Source: Halobacteriales archaeon (lineage in GTDB: Archaea > Thermoplasmatota > SW-10-69-26 > JACQPN01 > JAIVGT01). From it: DNA of 5,862 nt. The notes below the pieces were generated by a model. That model was not told where the DNA came from. It did not search any database and was given only the letters and a program-made list of their open reading frames with translations. Positions 1 through 4,737 of this stretch are shown here, piece after piece. The position numbers were made by a program, and so were the translations under genes. The stretch is from assembly GCA_020201485.1 (NCBI GenBank), contig JAIVGT010000266.1, positions 1-5,862 of the forward strand. The letters are read 5' to 3'. Every line of letters starts with the position of its first letter. The first letter of the stretch is position 1.

Positions 1-307
1 CCCCCGGGTCGATGCCGATGACGACGCTCTGATAGTGCCGCTTGCCCTGGAGCTGCTCCAGCGCGAGGGTCACCGCCTGCGCCGCGTCGCCGCGGTAGAG
101 CACGACCTGCGGGAAGGCGACCTTGCCCGACTCCGCGGGCGTGGTGATGAGCACGCCGACCGAGGGAGGAAGGGGATCGCCGAACGCCAGGCTGGCGAAG
201 GGCAGGTCCTGCTCCTTGAGGTGCTTCACCAGCTCGTAGTAGGCGGCGAAGTCCTGGGTCAGCAGCCCGATGGTCTTCAACGCCCAGCCCTCGCTGTCCA
301 CAAGCAT
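1..307 (-). CDS. N-terminal 102 residues of a protein with an RNase H/RuvC-like IGIDPG motif (partial)
   Basis: Seen: an open minus-strand frame starts at ATG 307-305 and runs off the left edge without a stop. It reads as a globular alpha/beta protein: a helical start (about residues 15-34), a GDPLPPSVGVLITT strand-loop segment (about 43-56), a VAFPQVVLY strand (63-71), a helix (75-88) and finally SVVIGIDPG (94-102). Known: a hydrophobic strand ending in GIDPG is the first catalytic strand of RuvC and related RNase H-fold nucleases, where the Asp binds metal. Inferred: this may be a nucleic-acid-processing protein whose catalytic domain begins at the window edge. The rest of the active site cannot be seen, so activity is unproven and an ASKHA-like or other actin-fold use of the motif is possible. 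An in-frame TTG at 337-335 is a less likely start because it would lie upstream of the predicted transcription start. The gene diverges from the 394 gene. Confidence 0.75.
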   Translation of the reverse strand, partial: MLVDSEGWALKTIGLLTQDFAAYYELVKHLKEQDLPFASLAFGDPLPPSVGVLITTPAESGKVAFPQVVLYRGDAAQAVTLALEQLQGKRHYQSVVIGIDPG

Positions 308-314
308 AAGATTT

Positions 315-328
315 CCCGGGACGCCGGG
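315..328. repeat. Small inverted repeat in the leader of the minus-strand gene
   Basis: CCCGG and CCGGG flank a 4-nt GACG spacer, a perfect 5-bp stem. It lies 8-21 nt upstream of the minus-strand ATG, between the predicted transcription start and the start codon. It could be an operator or a leader hairpin. In DNA this GC-rich it could also be chance. Confidence 0.25.
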
Positions 329-350
329 GTCGCGCAATCAAAACCACGCC

Positions 351-360
351 GTTATTATAA
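351..360. promoter_or_regulatory. Shared divergent TATA element
   Basis: GTTATTATAA is the most AT-rich stretch between the divergent genes starting at 307 (minus) and 394 (plus). Its TTATAA core is self-complementary, so TBP could bind for either strand. Using the usual archaeal spacing of about 26 nt, transcription would begin near 382-384 on the plus strand and near 329 on the minus strand, giving leaders of roughly 10 and 20 nt. That both genes use this one box is inferred. Confidence 0.55.
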
Positions 361-393
361 GCCCGCAAGCATCGGGAGCGCGGGGATGCACAG

Positions 394-1644
394 ATGCCCA
401 TGCTCCATGATGGACCGCCGCCTCTGCCGGCGGACATGGTCCGCGACCTCCGCACGCAGCTCGCGACGAGCTATGGCCACAAGCTGGTGAGCCACGAGGG
501 CAAGCTGGTGCTGGCGGTGCGCGTGCCCGGCGAGCGGCCGGACCCGCACGGCCGCGACATCAAGGCCTGCGCCGACGTGCTCGCCGAGGAGCACGTGGCG
601 AACACGACGCACATCCTGCTCATCGGGGACGAGAAGGTCCTGCGCGTGGACCCCATCCCCGTCCGGGACGCCATCCGGGAGAAGCTCCGGGACGACGCCC
701 CGGCGAGCAAGGAGGTGCGCCGCCAGGTGGACCGCGAGTGGGGCGCGAAGCTCCTCCAGCCCGCCATGAAGCGCGAGGTCTGCCTCGCCGTGCGCGTGCC
801 CAAGGACAGCTACAAGTCGTTGAGCACCGAGGACCTGGTGCGCATCCAGCAGGCCGTGGGCCCGGCGCTGGGCTCCCAGGCCCAGAACGTGCAGGTGTGC
901 TACCTCGTGGCCGACAACGACTTCCGCCGCTGCACGCCCGACGAGTTCGCCCGCCTCCTGCGCGGCGAGAGCCCGCTCAAGCCGGCCAAGGTCAACAACT
1001 ACGCCGTCGCCGGCGACGGACGCTCCGGCCGCGCATCGTCCAGCATGGGCAGCTTCAGCGGCAGCCCGTTCGGCACGCTCATCAGCAACACCGTGCAAAT
1101 GAACGACAAGATGCAGGCGGCGAAGCAGCGCGGCAAGGCCCCCCCGGCCGAGGCCGAGCCCCCGGCTGCGCCCGCGCCGACGCCCGCCCCGGCACCGCCC
1201 GCGCAGCCCCTCGCGCCCGGCCTGGTGTCCTTCGCGACGCCCGCGCCCGCGCCGGCGGCCCCGCCCGCGCCGACGCTGTTCGCGCCGCCCGCTCCGCCGG
1301 TCGTCGCGCCCGCGCCCGTCCTGGTGGCCGAGCCTGCTCCCGCGCCGACCCCGGACGCGCTCACCGCCCTCGCCGGCAGCTTCCAGGAGCTCGGCTACGA
1401 GGTCATGACCGAGGTCGCCGACCTGGGCATCAGCATGGCCGCGCACCAGCCGGGCGGGAAGCGCGTCATCGTGCAGCGCGTGCCGACGGCGGACCCCGAG
1501 GCCATCGCGGCCCTGACGAAGCTCACGGCGGAGCTGGAGGCGGACGCTGGCCTGCTGCTCGCGGACGACGTGCCCCCGGGCGCGTGGCTCGCGTGCGCGG
1601 GCACGAAGGTCGAGGTGCTGCGCGCCGGCGCGACGACCTTGTGA
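394..1644 (+). CDS. Uncharacterised protein: duplicated alpha/beta domain, Pro/Ala linker, possible degenerate nuclease-like C-terminal domain
   Basis: Not recognised as a named family. Seen, over 416 residues with no signal peptide or membrane helix: residues 18-98 and 107-189 are an internal repeat. Both copies have a short helix with G-K-L, then a strand ending LAVRVP, a helix, a second strand (HILLIGD or VCYLVAD) and a closing helix ending in KL or LL. A Ser/Gly-rich stretch (about 205-232) and a Pro/Ala-rich linker (249-320) follow. The last domain (322-416) has ELGYEV, VADLGISMAA, KRVIVQRV and a late AGLLLADDVPPGAW strand. Inferred: this order resembles Mrr-like PD-(D/E)XK domains, but the usual Q-x-K lysine is replaced (QRV), so it would be inactive or wrongly assigned. 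The start was chosen because the encoded protein reads sensibly from ATG 394 and the TATA box lies upstream. ATG 400 is also possible. A cytoplasmic DNA-binding or scaffolding role beside radB is a guess. Confidence 0.85.
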   Translation: MPMLHDGPPPLPADMVRDLRTQLATSYGHKLVSHEGKLVLAVRVPGERPDPHGRDIKACADVLAEEHVANTTHILLIGDEKVLRVDPIPVRDAIREKLRDDAPASKEVRRQVDREWGAKLLQPAMKREVCLAVRVPKDSYKSLSTEDLVRIQQAVGPALGSQAQNVQVCYLVADNDFRRCTPDEFARLLRGESPLKPAKVNNYAVAGDGRSGRASSSMGSFSGSPFGTLISNTVQMNDKMQAAKQRGKAPPAEAEPPAAPAPTPAPAPPAQPLAPGLVSFATPAPAPAAPPAPTLFAPPAPPVVAPAPVLVAEPAPAPTPDALTALAGSFQELGYEVMTEVADLGISMAAHQPGGKRVIVQRVPTADPEAIAALTKLTAELEADAGLLLADDVPPGAWLACAGTKVEVLRAGATTL

Positions 1645-1659
1645 GCGCCATCCCCGCAT

Positions 1660-1669
1660 AACCGCTAAG
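1660..1669 (+). promoter_or_regulatory. radB promoter element AACCGCTAAG
   Basis: This 10-bp element begins exactly 33 nt before the radB ATG, so its TAAG end is centred about 26 nt upstream. That is the position of the TATA box of a leaderless archaeal gene. The identical decamer sits at the identical distance before hel308 (5554-5563). The AACCGC half lies where the BRE would be. A promoter role is inferred from position and recurrence. Confidence 0.6.
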
Positions 1670-1692
1670 TCCTCCGCGGCCCAGCGGGAGCC

Positions 1693-2466
1693 ATGGCCCC
1701 GCTCCGCCTCCTCCGACCCGCGCAGCCTGCCCAACCCCACGCGCGCATCCCCATCGGCCCCCCGCTCGACGCGCTCCTCGGAGGCGGGCTGGAAGGCGGC
1801 GGCCTGACCGAGGTGCACGGCGAGGCGGGCGCGGGCAAGACGAACCTCGCGCTGCAAGCGGTGTGCAGCGTGGCGCGCGCCGGGGGCAGGACGCTCTACC
1901 TCGACACGGAAGGGCTGAGCCTGGAGCGCCTGGCCCAGCTCGCCGGCCCCGACCTCCCCCACGTGCAGCAGCGCCTCCTCGTCTGGCCGGTGCACGAGCC
2001 CAGCGACCAGCCCGGCGCGGTGGCGCGCGCCGCGCGCGTGGCGAAGGCGACGCCGGACGTGCGCCTCGTCGTGCTCGACTCGGCCACGCTCCTCTACCGC
2101 GTCCAGCTCGCGGAAGGGGACGGCATCCAGCACCGCCGCGCCCTGCTCCGCCAGCTCCACAGCCTGCACAGCGTCGCGCGCCAGCGCGGCATCGCCGTGC
2201 TCCTCACGAACCAGGTGTTCAGCGATGGCGACGACGGCGTGCAAGGCCTGGGCGGGCACGCCATGCGCCACCTCGCCGGCACCGTGCTCCGCCTCGAGCG
2301 GGGCAGCGCGCCCGGGGAGCGCCGCGCCACCCTGCGCAAGCACCGCGCGCGCGCCGAAGGCCAGACGGTCGCCCTCCGCCTCGGCCCTTCCGGGTTCGAA
2401 CCGGCGGGAAGCGACGAGGGTCCCAGCAAGGCGGAATTGCACGCAGACGCCAAAATGCACTTATAG
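1693..2466 (+). CDS. radB: DNA repair and recombination protein RadB
   Basis: RadB is a euryarchaeal RecA/Rad51 paralogue. It binds DNA, has weak ATPase activity, and is thought to assist RadA filaments and Holliday junction processing. Seen: the Walker A motif GEAGAGKT is at residues 43-50, YLDTEGLSLERL at 69-80, the Walker B strand VRLVVLDS at 123-130, the LLTNQVF segment at 170-176, GGHAMRHLAGTVLRLER at 187-203, and a basic RKHRARAEG segment at 215-223. There is no N-terminal helix-hairpin-helix domain, which separates RadB from RadA. At 257 residues it is slightly longer than typical RadB, through a Pro-rich N-terminus and a polar C-terminal tail. ATG 1693 is supported by the promoter element 33 nt upstream. 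The TAG stop lies inside the TATA box of the next gene. Assignment is firm at family level; a KaiC-like RecA domain is less likely given the TEGLSLERL and GGHAMRHL signatures. Confidence 0.93.
   Translation: MAPLRLLRPAQPAQPHARIPIGPPLDALLGGGLEGGGLTEVHGEAGAGKTNLALQAVCSVARAGGRTLYLDTEGLSLERLAQLAGPDLPHVQQRLLVWPVHEPSDQPGAVARAARVAKATPDVRLVVLDSATLLYRVQLAEGDGIQHRRALLRQLHSLHSVARQRGIAVLLTNQVFSDGDDGVQGLGGHAMRHLAGTVLRLERGSAPGERRATLRKHRARAEGQTVALRLGPSGFEPAGSDEGPSKAELHADAKMHL
2461..2466 (+). promoter_or_regulatory. TATA box of the first membrane winged-helix gene
   Basis: TTATAG stands out in GC-rich DNA and is centred about 26 nt before the ATG at 2490, implying a leaderless or nearly leaderless transcript. 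An A-rich stretch just upstream (CAAAA, 2451-2455) is near the BRE position. The box contains the TAG stop codon of radB, so the promoter overlaps the upstream gene. Confidence 0.65.
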
Positions 2467-2467
2467 G

Positions 2468-2478
2468 CCCCAAAGGGG
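2468..2478 (+). promoter_or_regulatory. Inverted repeat between TATA box and start codon, candidate operator
   Basis: CCCC-AAA-GGGG is a perfect inverted repeat immediately downstream of the TATA box and 11 nt before the ATG. A protein bound here would block RNA polymerase at a leaderless promoter. The next paralogue also has a perfect palindrome between its TATA box and start, though of different sequence. An operator role is inferred. Confidence 0.35.
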
Positions 2479-2489
2479 TGGGCGGACGC

Positions 2490-3338
2490 ATGGCAGTCCG
2501 CCTGCTCGCACTCGTTGCGCTGGCCCCCCTGGTCGTCGTCGCGGCCAGCGGCCTGGCCGCGGCGGATGCGCCCTTGCCCATCCCGCTCCCGGAGCTGCCC
2601 GACCTGAGCAAGGCCCCGGTCAACCCGGCGCACGTGCCCGTGCCCGCCTCCGGCCAGCCAGCGCCCTCGAACGGCGCCCCCATGCCCGGCGCCCCCGGCT
2701 TCGCCTCCGGACCGGGCAACCCGTGGAGCTTCGCCATCGTCGGCGGCATCGCCCTCACCGGCGGCCTCGCCATGTTCGCCGCCCTCGGCACGCGCTTCCG
2801 CGACGGCGAGGAGCTGCTGCAGCACGACGTGCGCAGCGGCATCTACGCCTACGTCCAGGAGCACGTCGGGGCCAGCCTCAAGGACATCACCGAGTCGCAG
2901 GGCCTGAGCACGACGAACGCCGTGTGGCACCTGCGGAAGCTCGAGGAGGGCGGCCTGGTGCGCGGCAAGAAGTGCAACGGAGCCAAGGTCTACTACCCGA
3001 CGAGCGGCGGCGCGATGGCGCGCGACCTCAGCCTCGCCGGAGCGGCCCTGACGAGCGGCAACGCGAAGCGCATCCTCGCCTTCGTCGCCGAGCACCCGGG
3101 CGTGCACCAGCGCGAGGTGGCGCGTCTGCTCGGCGTGAACCATGGCACGGTTCGCTGGCACCTGAAGAAGCTCCGCATGGCCGAGCTCCTTGAGGAGCGG
3201 CGCATCGGCGCGAGCGCCACGTACCACCTCAGCCCGCTGGGCGAGGTCGCGCTGCGCCACGTGCAGCAGCGCGCCGTGGGACAGGATGCGCCAACCACCA
3301 TCACCCGGGATACCACGGCTTCAAGCATCCAGGTTTAA
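2490..3338 (+). CDS. Membrane-anchored protein with two cytoplasmic winged-helix domains (first of tandem pair)
   Basis: Seen, over 282 residues: an N-terminal signal sequence (about 1-26, ending AAADA), a Pro/Ala/Gly-rich outer segment (27-78), one membrane helix (79-100), then two winged-helix domains. The first spans about 106-175, with recognition-helix segment STTNAVWHLRKLEE and a GKKCNGAKVYYP wing. The second spans about 187-258, with PGVHQRE and VNHGTVRWHLKKL. Known: such tandem ArsR/MarR-like domains bind DNA, often as transcription regulators. Inferred: a one-component regulator held at the membrane with its DNA-binding end inside; the outer segment is too low in complexity to suggest a ligand. 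It might instead act after proteolytic release. ATG 2490 was chosen because it opens directly into the signal peptide and has a TATA box 26 nt upstream; the frame extends back to 1863, but that part overlaps radB. The next gene is a paralogue. Confidence 0.88.
   Translation: MAVRLLALVALAPLVVVAASGLAAADAPLPIPLPELPDLSKAPVNPAHVPVPASGQPAPSNGAPMPGAPGFASGPGNPWSFAIVGGIALTGGLAMFAALGTRFRDGEELLQHDVRSGIYAYVQEHVGASLKDITESQGLSTTNAVWHLRKLEEGGLVRGKKCNGAKVYYPTSGGAMARDLSLAGAALTSGNAKRILAFVAEHPGVHQREVARLLGVNHGTVRWHLKKLRMAELLEERRIGASATYHLSPLGEVALRHVQQRAVGQDAPTTITRDTTASSIQV
3134..3173 (+). repeat. Near-identical 40-nt segment shared by the two winged-helix genes (copy 1)
   Basis: This segment encodes VNHGTVRWHLKKL in the second winged-helix domain. 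It matches 4129-4168 in the neighbouring paralogue at 39 of 40 positions; the only difference is T at 3152 against G at 4147, a silent third-position change. The outer segments of the two genes do not align, so either duplication with strong constraint or local gene conversion could explain it. Confidence 0.85.
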
Positions 3339-3395
3339 AGGCCGGTTTTCCGGGGCGAATGGCCGACCTTCCCTCCGCCGGCCGAAAGCCTCTCG

Positions 3396-3402
3396 CTTAA
3401 TA
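3396..3402 (+). promoter_or_regulatory. TATA box of the second membrane winged-helix gene
   Basis: CTTAATA in the 89-nt intergenic region is centred 28-29 nt before ATG 3428 and about 26 nt before TTG 3425. Transcription would therefore start within a few bases of the start codon. Having its own box suggests this gene can be transcribed separately from the upstream paralogue. Confidence 0.6.
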
Positions 3403-3415
3403 CCGCCCCCTGCCA

Positions 3416-3427
3416 CAAGCCGGCTTG
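3416..3427 (+). promoter_or_regulatory. Perfect 12-bp palindrome abutting the start codon, candidate operator
   Basis: CAAGCCGGCTTG is a perfect 12-bp palindrome ending at the base before ATG 3428. It lies over the predicted transcription start, where a bound dimer would repress. An obvious candidate ligand is one of the adjacent winged-helix proteins, acting by autoregulation; this is inference from position only. Confidence 0.45.
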
Positions 3428-4351
3428 ATGCGTGTCCCCCTGCTCGCGGCCAGCCTCCTGCTTGCCCTGGTTGCCGTCTCGGTCGCGGCGAGCGCCGCCG
3501 ACCTGCAAGGGGTGGCGGAGCCGAGCGCCAGCGCGCCCGAGTTCCCGGGGAGCAGCGCATCCAGCCCGCCGCCCAGCGCGCCGCCGAGCGCAGCGCCGCC
3601 CCCGGCCGTGCTGCCCTCGGGCTCCGGCGCGCCGTCCAACCCGGGCGTGCCGCCGCCGGCGAACAGCCCCATCGCCCCGCCCAGCCTGGGCGGAGGCGCG
3701 CTGTCCTTCGGCAGCGACGTGATGTGGATCTCGGTGAGCATCGGCGTGGGCCTGGCCGGCTTCGCCGCGTGGAGCCTGCTCGGCACGCGCTTCGTGAACA
3801 GCGAGAACGTGCTCGAGAACGACGCGCGCCGCGCCATCTTCGAGTACATCAAGACGAACCCGGGCTGCCATCTGCGCGAGACGGCGGGCGCGCTCCAGCT
3901 CAGCACGACGAACGTGCTCTGGCACCTGCGCAAGCTCGAGGAGAGCAACCTCGTCAACGGCAAGAAGCTCGAGGGGTACAAGGTGTTCTACCCGGTCGAG
4001 GGCGGCATCGAGGCGAAGCGCATGGGCCTGGCGCTCGCCGTCCTGCGCAACCCGAACGCCACGCAGGTCCTGGGCATCATCGCCCGCAACCCGGGCGTGC
4101 ACCAGCGCGAGATCGCGCGCATGCTCGACGTGAACCATGGCACGGTGCGCTGGCACCTGAAGAAGCTCAGCCTCGTCCAGCTCGTGCTCGAGGTCAAGCG
4201 CGGCTCGGTCTCGCAGTACTTCGTCAGCGCCCTCGGCCTGCAGGCCTTGGAGCGCGTCGAGGTCCGCGCGGCCCAGGTCGCGCAGGTCGCGCAGCCGCCG
4301 GCGGTGCCCGAGGTCGTTCAGGTCGTGGGCCCGGACCCGGCGGAAGCCTGA
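3428..4351 (+). CDS. Membrane-anchored protein with two cytoplasmic winged-helix domains (second of tandem pair)
   Basis: Seen, over 307 residues with the same plan as its neighbour: a signal sequence (1-24, ending ASAAD), a Pro/Ser/Ala-rich outer segment (25-96), a membrane helix (about 98-119), a shared LGTRF junction, and two winged-helix domains (about 127-190 and 207-277). STTNVLWHLRKLEE and VNHGTVRWHLKKL mark their recognition helices. A short tail (280-307) is rich in Val, Ala and Gln, partly encoded by a 9-bp tandem repeat (4274-4291). Conservation with the first paralogue is high inside the cell and absent outside except for composition. Inferred: a sister membrane-tethered regulator that might heterodimerise with the first or respond to a different outside cue. 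ATG 3428 is preferred; the preceding TTG 3425 would add one residue and fits the TATA spacing slightly better. No ligand pocket or catalytic motif is visible. Confidence 0.88.
   Translation: MRVPLLAASLLLALVAVSVAASAADLQGVAEPSASAPEFPGSSASSPPPSAPPSAAPPPAVLPSGSGAPSNPGVPPPANSPIAPPSLGGGALSFGSDVMWISVSIGVGLAGFAAWSLLGTRFVNSENVLENDARRAIFEYIKTNPGCHLRETAGALQLSTTNVLWHLRKLEESNLVNGKKLEGYKVFYPVEGGIEAKRMGLALAVLRNPNATQVLGIIARNPGVHQREIARMLDVNHGTVRWHLKKLSLVQLVLEVKRGSVSQYFVSALGLQALERVEVRAAQVAQVAQPPAVPEVVQVVGPDPAEA
4129..4168 (+). repeat. Near-identical 40-nt segment shared by the two winged-helix genes (copy 2)
   Basis: This is the partner of 3134-3173, with 39 of 40 bases identical. It covers the recognition helix of the second winged-helix domain. 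The identity implies the two proteins read the same or very similar DNA through this domain. Confidence 0.85.
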
Positions 4352-4408
4352 GGCGGCGCGTCGAGGCCGGGCCGCTGCCCGCGAGGGGCGAGGCCCCAAC
4401 GCGCTCCG

Positions 4409-4525
4409 CTATCCGAGCGTCCCGCGCGGGCGCGTCCACGTGCACGAGGCCCTGCGTCGTGGGCGGGAGCATGGGCGCGCGCATCCGGCGAGGAGCAGGG
4501 CCGTGAGGAGGATCGCCGCGCGCAA
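4409..4525 (-). pseudogene. Lipoprotein-like short frame, probably frameshifted remnant
   Basis: Seen: TTG 4525-4523 opens a 38-codon frame whose first 15 residues, (M)RAAILLTALLLAGC, form a short basic start, a hydrophobic core and a lipobox (LAGC). The frame then becomes Arg-rich and stops at TAG 4411-4409. An in-frame TAG three codons before the TTG fixes the start. An AACCGC element lies exactly 33 nt upstream, as for radB and hel308. In the next frame, after the GC-alternating run at about 4476-4482, codons with G or C third positions continue (APMLPPTTQGLVHVDAP...) and stay open to 4224. Inferred: a lipoprotein gene broken by a single-base slip in the GC run, by real decay or a sequencing or assembly error. 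It could alternatively be a genuine 38-residue lipoprotein, or chance in GC-rich DNA. Confidence 0.35.
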
Positions 4526-4548
4526 GGTCGACTACGCCTCGGCTTGGC

Positions 4549-4558
4549 TTTGGCGGTT
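4549..4558 (-). promoter_or_regulatory. AACCGC promoter-like element before the lipoprotein-like frame
   Basis: On the minus strand this reads AACCGCCAAA, matching AACCGCTAAG at 8 of 10 positions. It begins exactly 33 nt before TTG 4525, the same spacing seen at radB and hel308. It is weaker than those two because it lacks the TAAG end. Confidence 0.4.
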
Positions 4559-4656
4559 GCGCTCATGCGGTTGGATGGATGGGCCGCACATCCGCTTGCG
4601 CGGCACGGGCTTTGCCGTGGCCGTGTTGGAGCGCCCTCGCCGCGCGCTCACCCAAG

Positions 4657-4692
4657 GGCGAAGGGCCGCGCCCCCCGCTTGCGACCTTCGCC
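4657..4692. repeat. Inverted repeat upstream of the PH-like membrane protein gene
   Basis: GGCGAAGG (4657-4664) and CCTTCGCC (4685-4692) are perfect 8-bp inverted arms with a 20-nt spacer, ending 45 nt before the ATG at 4738. They could be a regulator half-site pair or a transcript stem. Function is unknown and chance is possible. Confidence 0.35.
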
Positions 4693-4737
4693 AACGTTGA
4701 AATGCGGGTGGGGCCGAGCGCGTGCGGAGACCGCGCC

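Larger units (their letters stand above)
4352..4737. other. 386-base region without a convincing intact gene
   Basis: No plus-strand frame here looks like a normal gene; the open frames give Arg-rich, low-quality proteins. What it does hold is a GGGGC-GAG-GCCCC hairpin (4385-4397) soon after the upstream stop, a minus-strand lipoprotein-like frame with its own promoter-like element (4409-4558), an 8-bp inverted repeat (4657-4692) and a CAACGTTG palindrome (4692-4699) upstream of the next gene. Part of the stretch (about 4531-4630) is less strictly GC-biased than the flanking genes. It may be a decayed gene plus regulatory DNA, or hold an unrecognised small RNA. Confidence 0.6.

Noticed and set aside
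35..490. 151-codon plus-strand open frame
   Set aside because: It is antisense to the IGIDPG protein and overlaps the start of the 394 gene in another frame; the product has no family features.
2393..2402. GGTTCGAACC, resembling a tRNA T-loop
   Set aside because: It lies inside radB coding sequence (encoding GFEP) and has no matching acceptor, D or anticodon arms.
355..2460. 701-codon open frame on the minus strand opposite the 416-residue gene and radB
   Set aside because: It is Arg/Ala/Gly-rich with no recognisable domain, and lies antisense to two well-supported genes. Long antisense frames are expected at this GC content.
1863..2489. Upstream extension of the first winged-helix gene
   Set aside because: The extension is out-of-frame radB sequence, Arg/Pro-rich; the signal peptide at 2490 and the TATA box before it give the real start.
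2094..3260. 388-codon minus-strand open frame
   Set aside because: It is the antisense shadow of radB and the first winged-helix gene and shows no domain.
3342..3353. CCGG-TTTT-CCGG as a terminator for the first winged-helix gene
   Set aside because: The stem is only 4 bp and there is no T-run after it; four Ts in the loop are too weak for an archaeal T-rich terminator.
4385..4397. GGGGC-GAG-GCCCC hairpin as a terminator after the second winged-helix gene
   Set aside because: No T-run follows, and short GC stems are common by chance in this DNA.
4440..4700. 86-codon plus-strand frame in the gap
   Set aside because: The product is strongly Arg-rich with mixed third-position use and no recognisable motif or promoter.
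4579..4737. Upstream extension of the PH-like membrane protein
   Set aside because: The 53 extra codons are Cys/Arg/Ala-rich without structure and have poorer third-position GC bias than the body of the gene.
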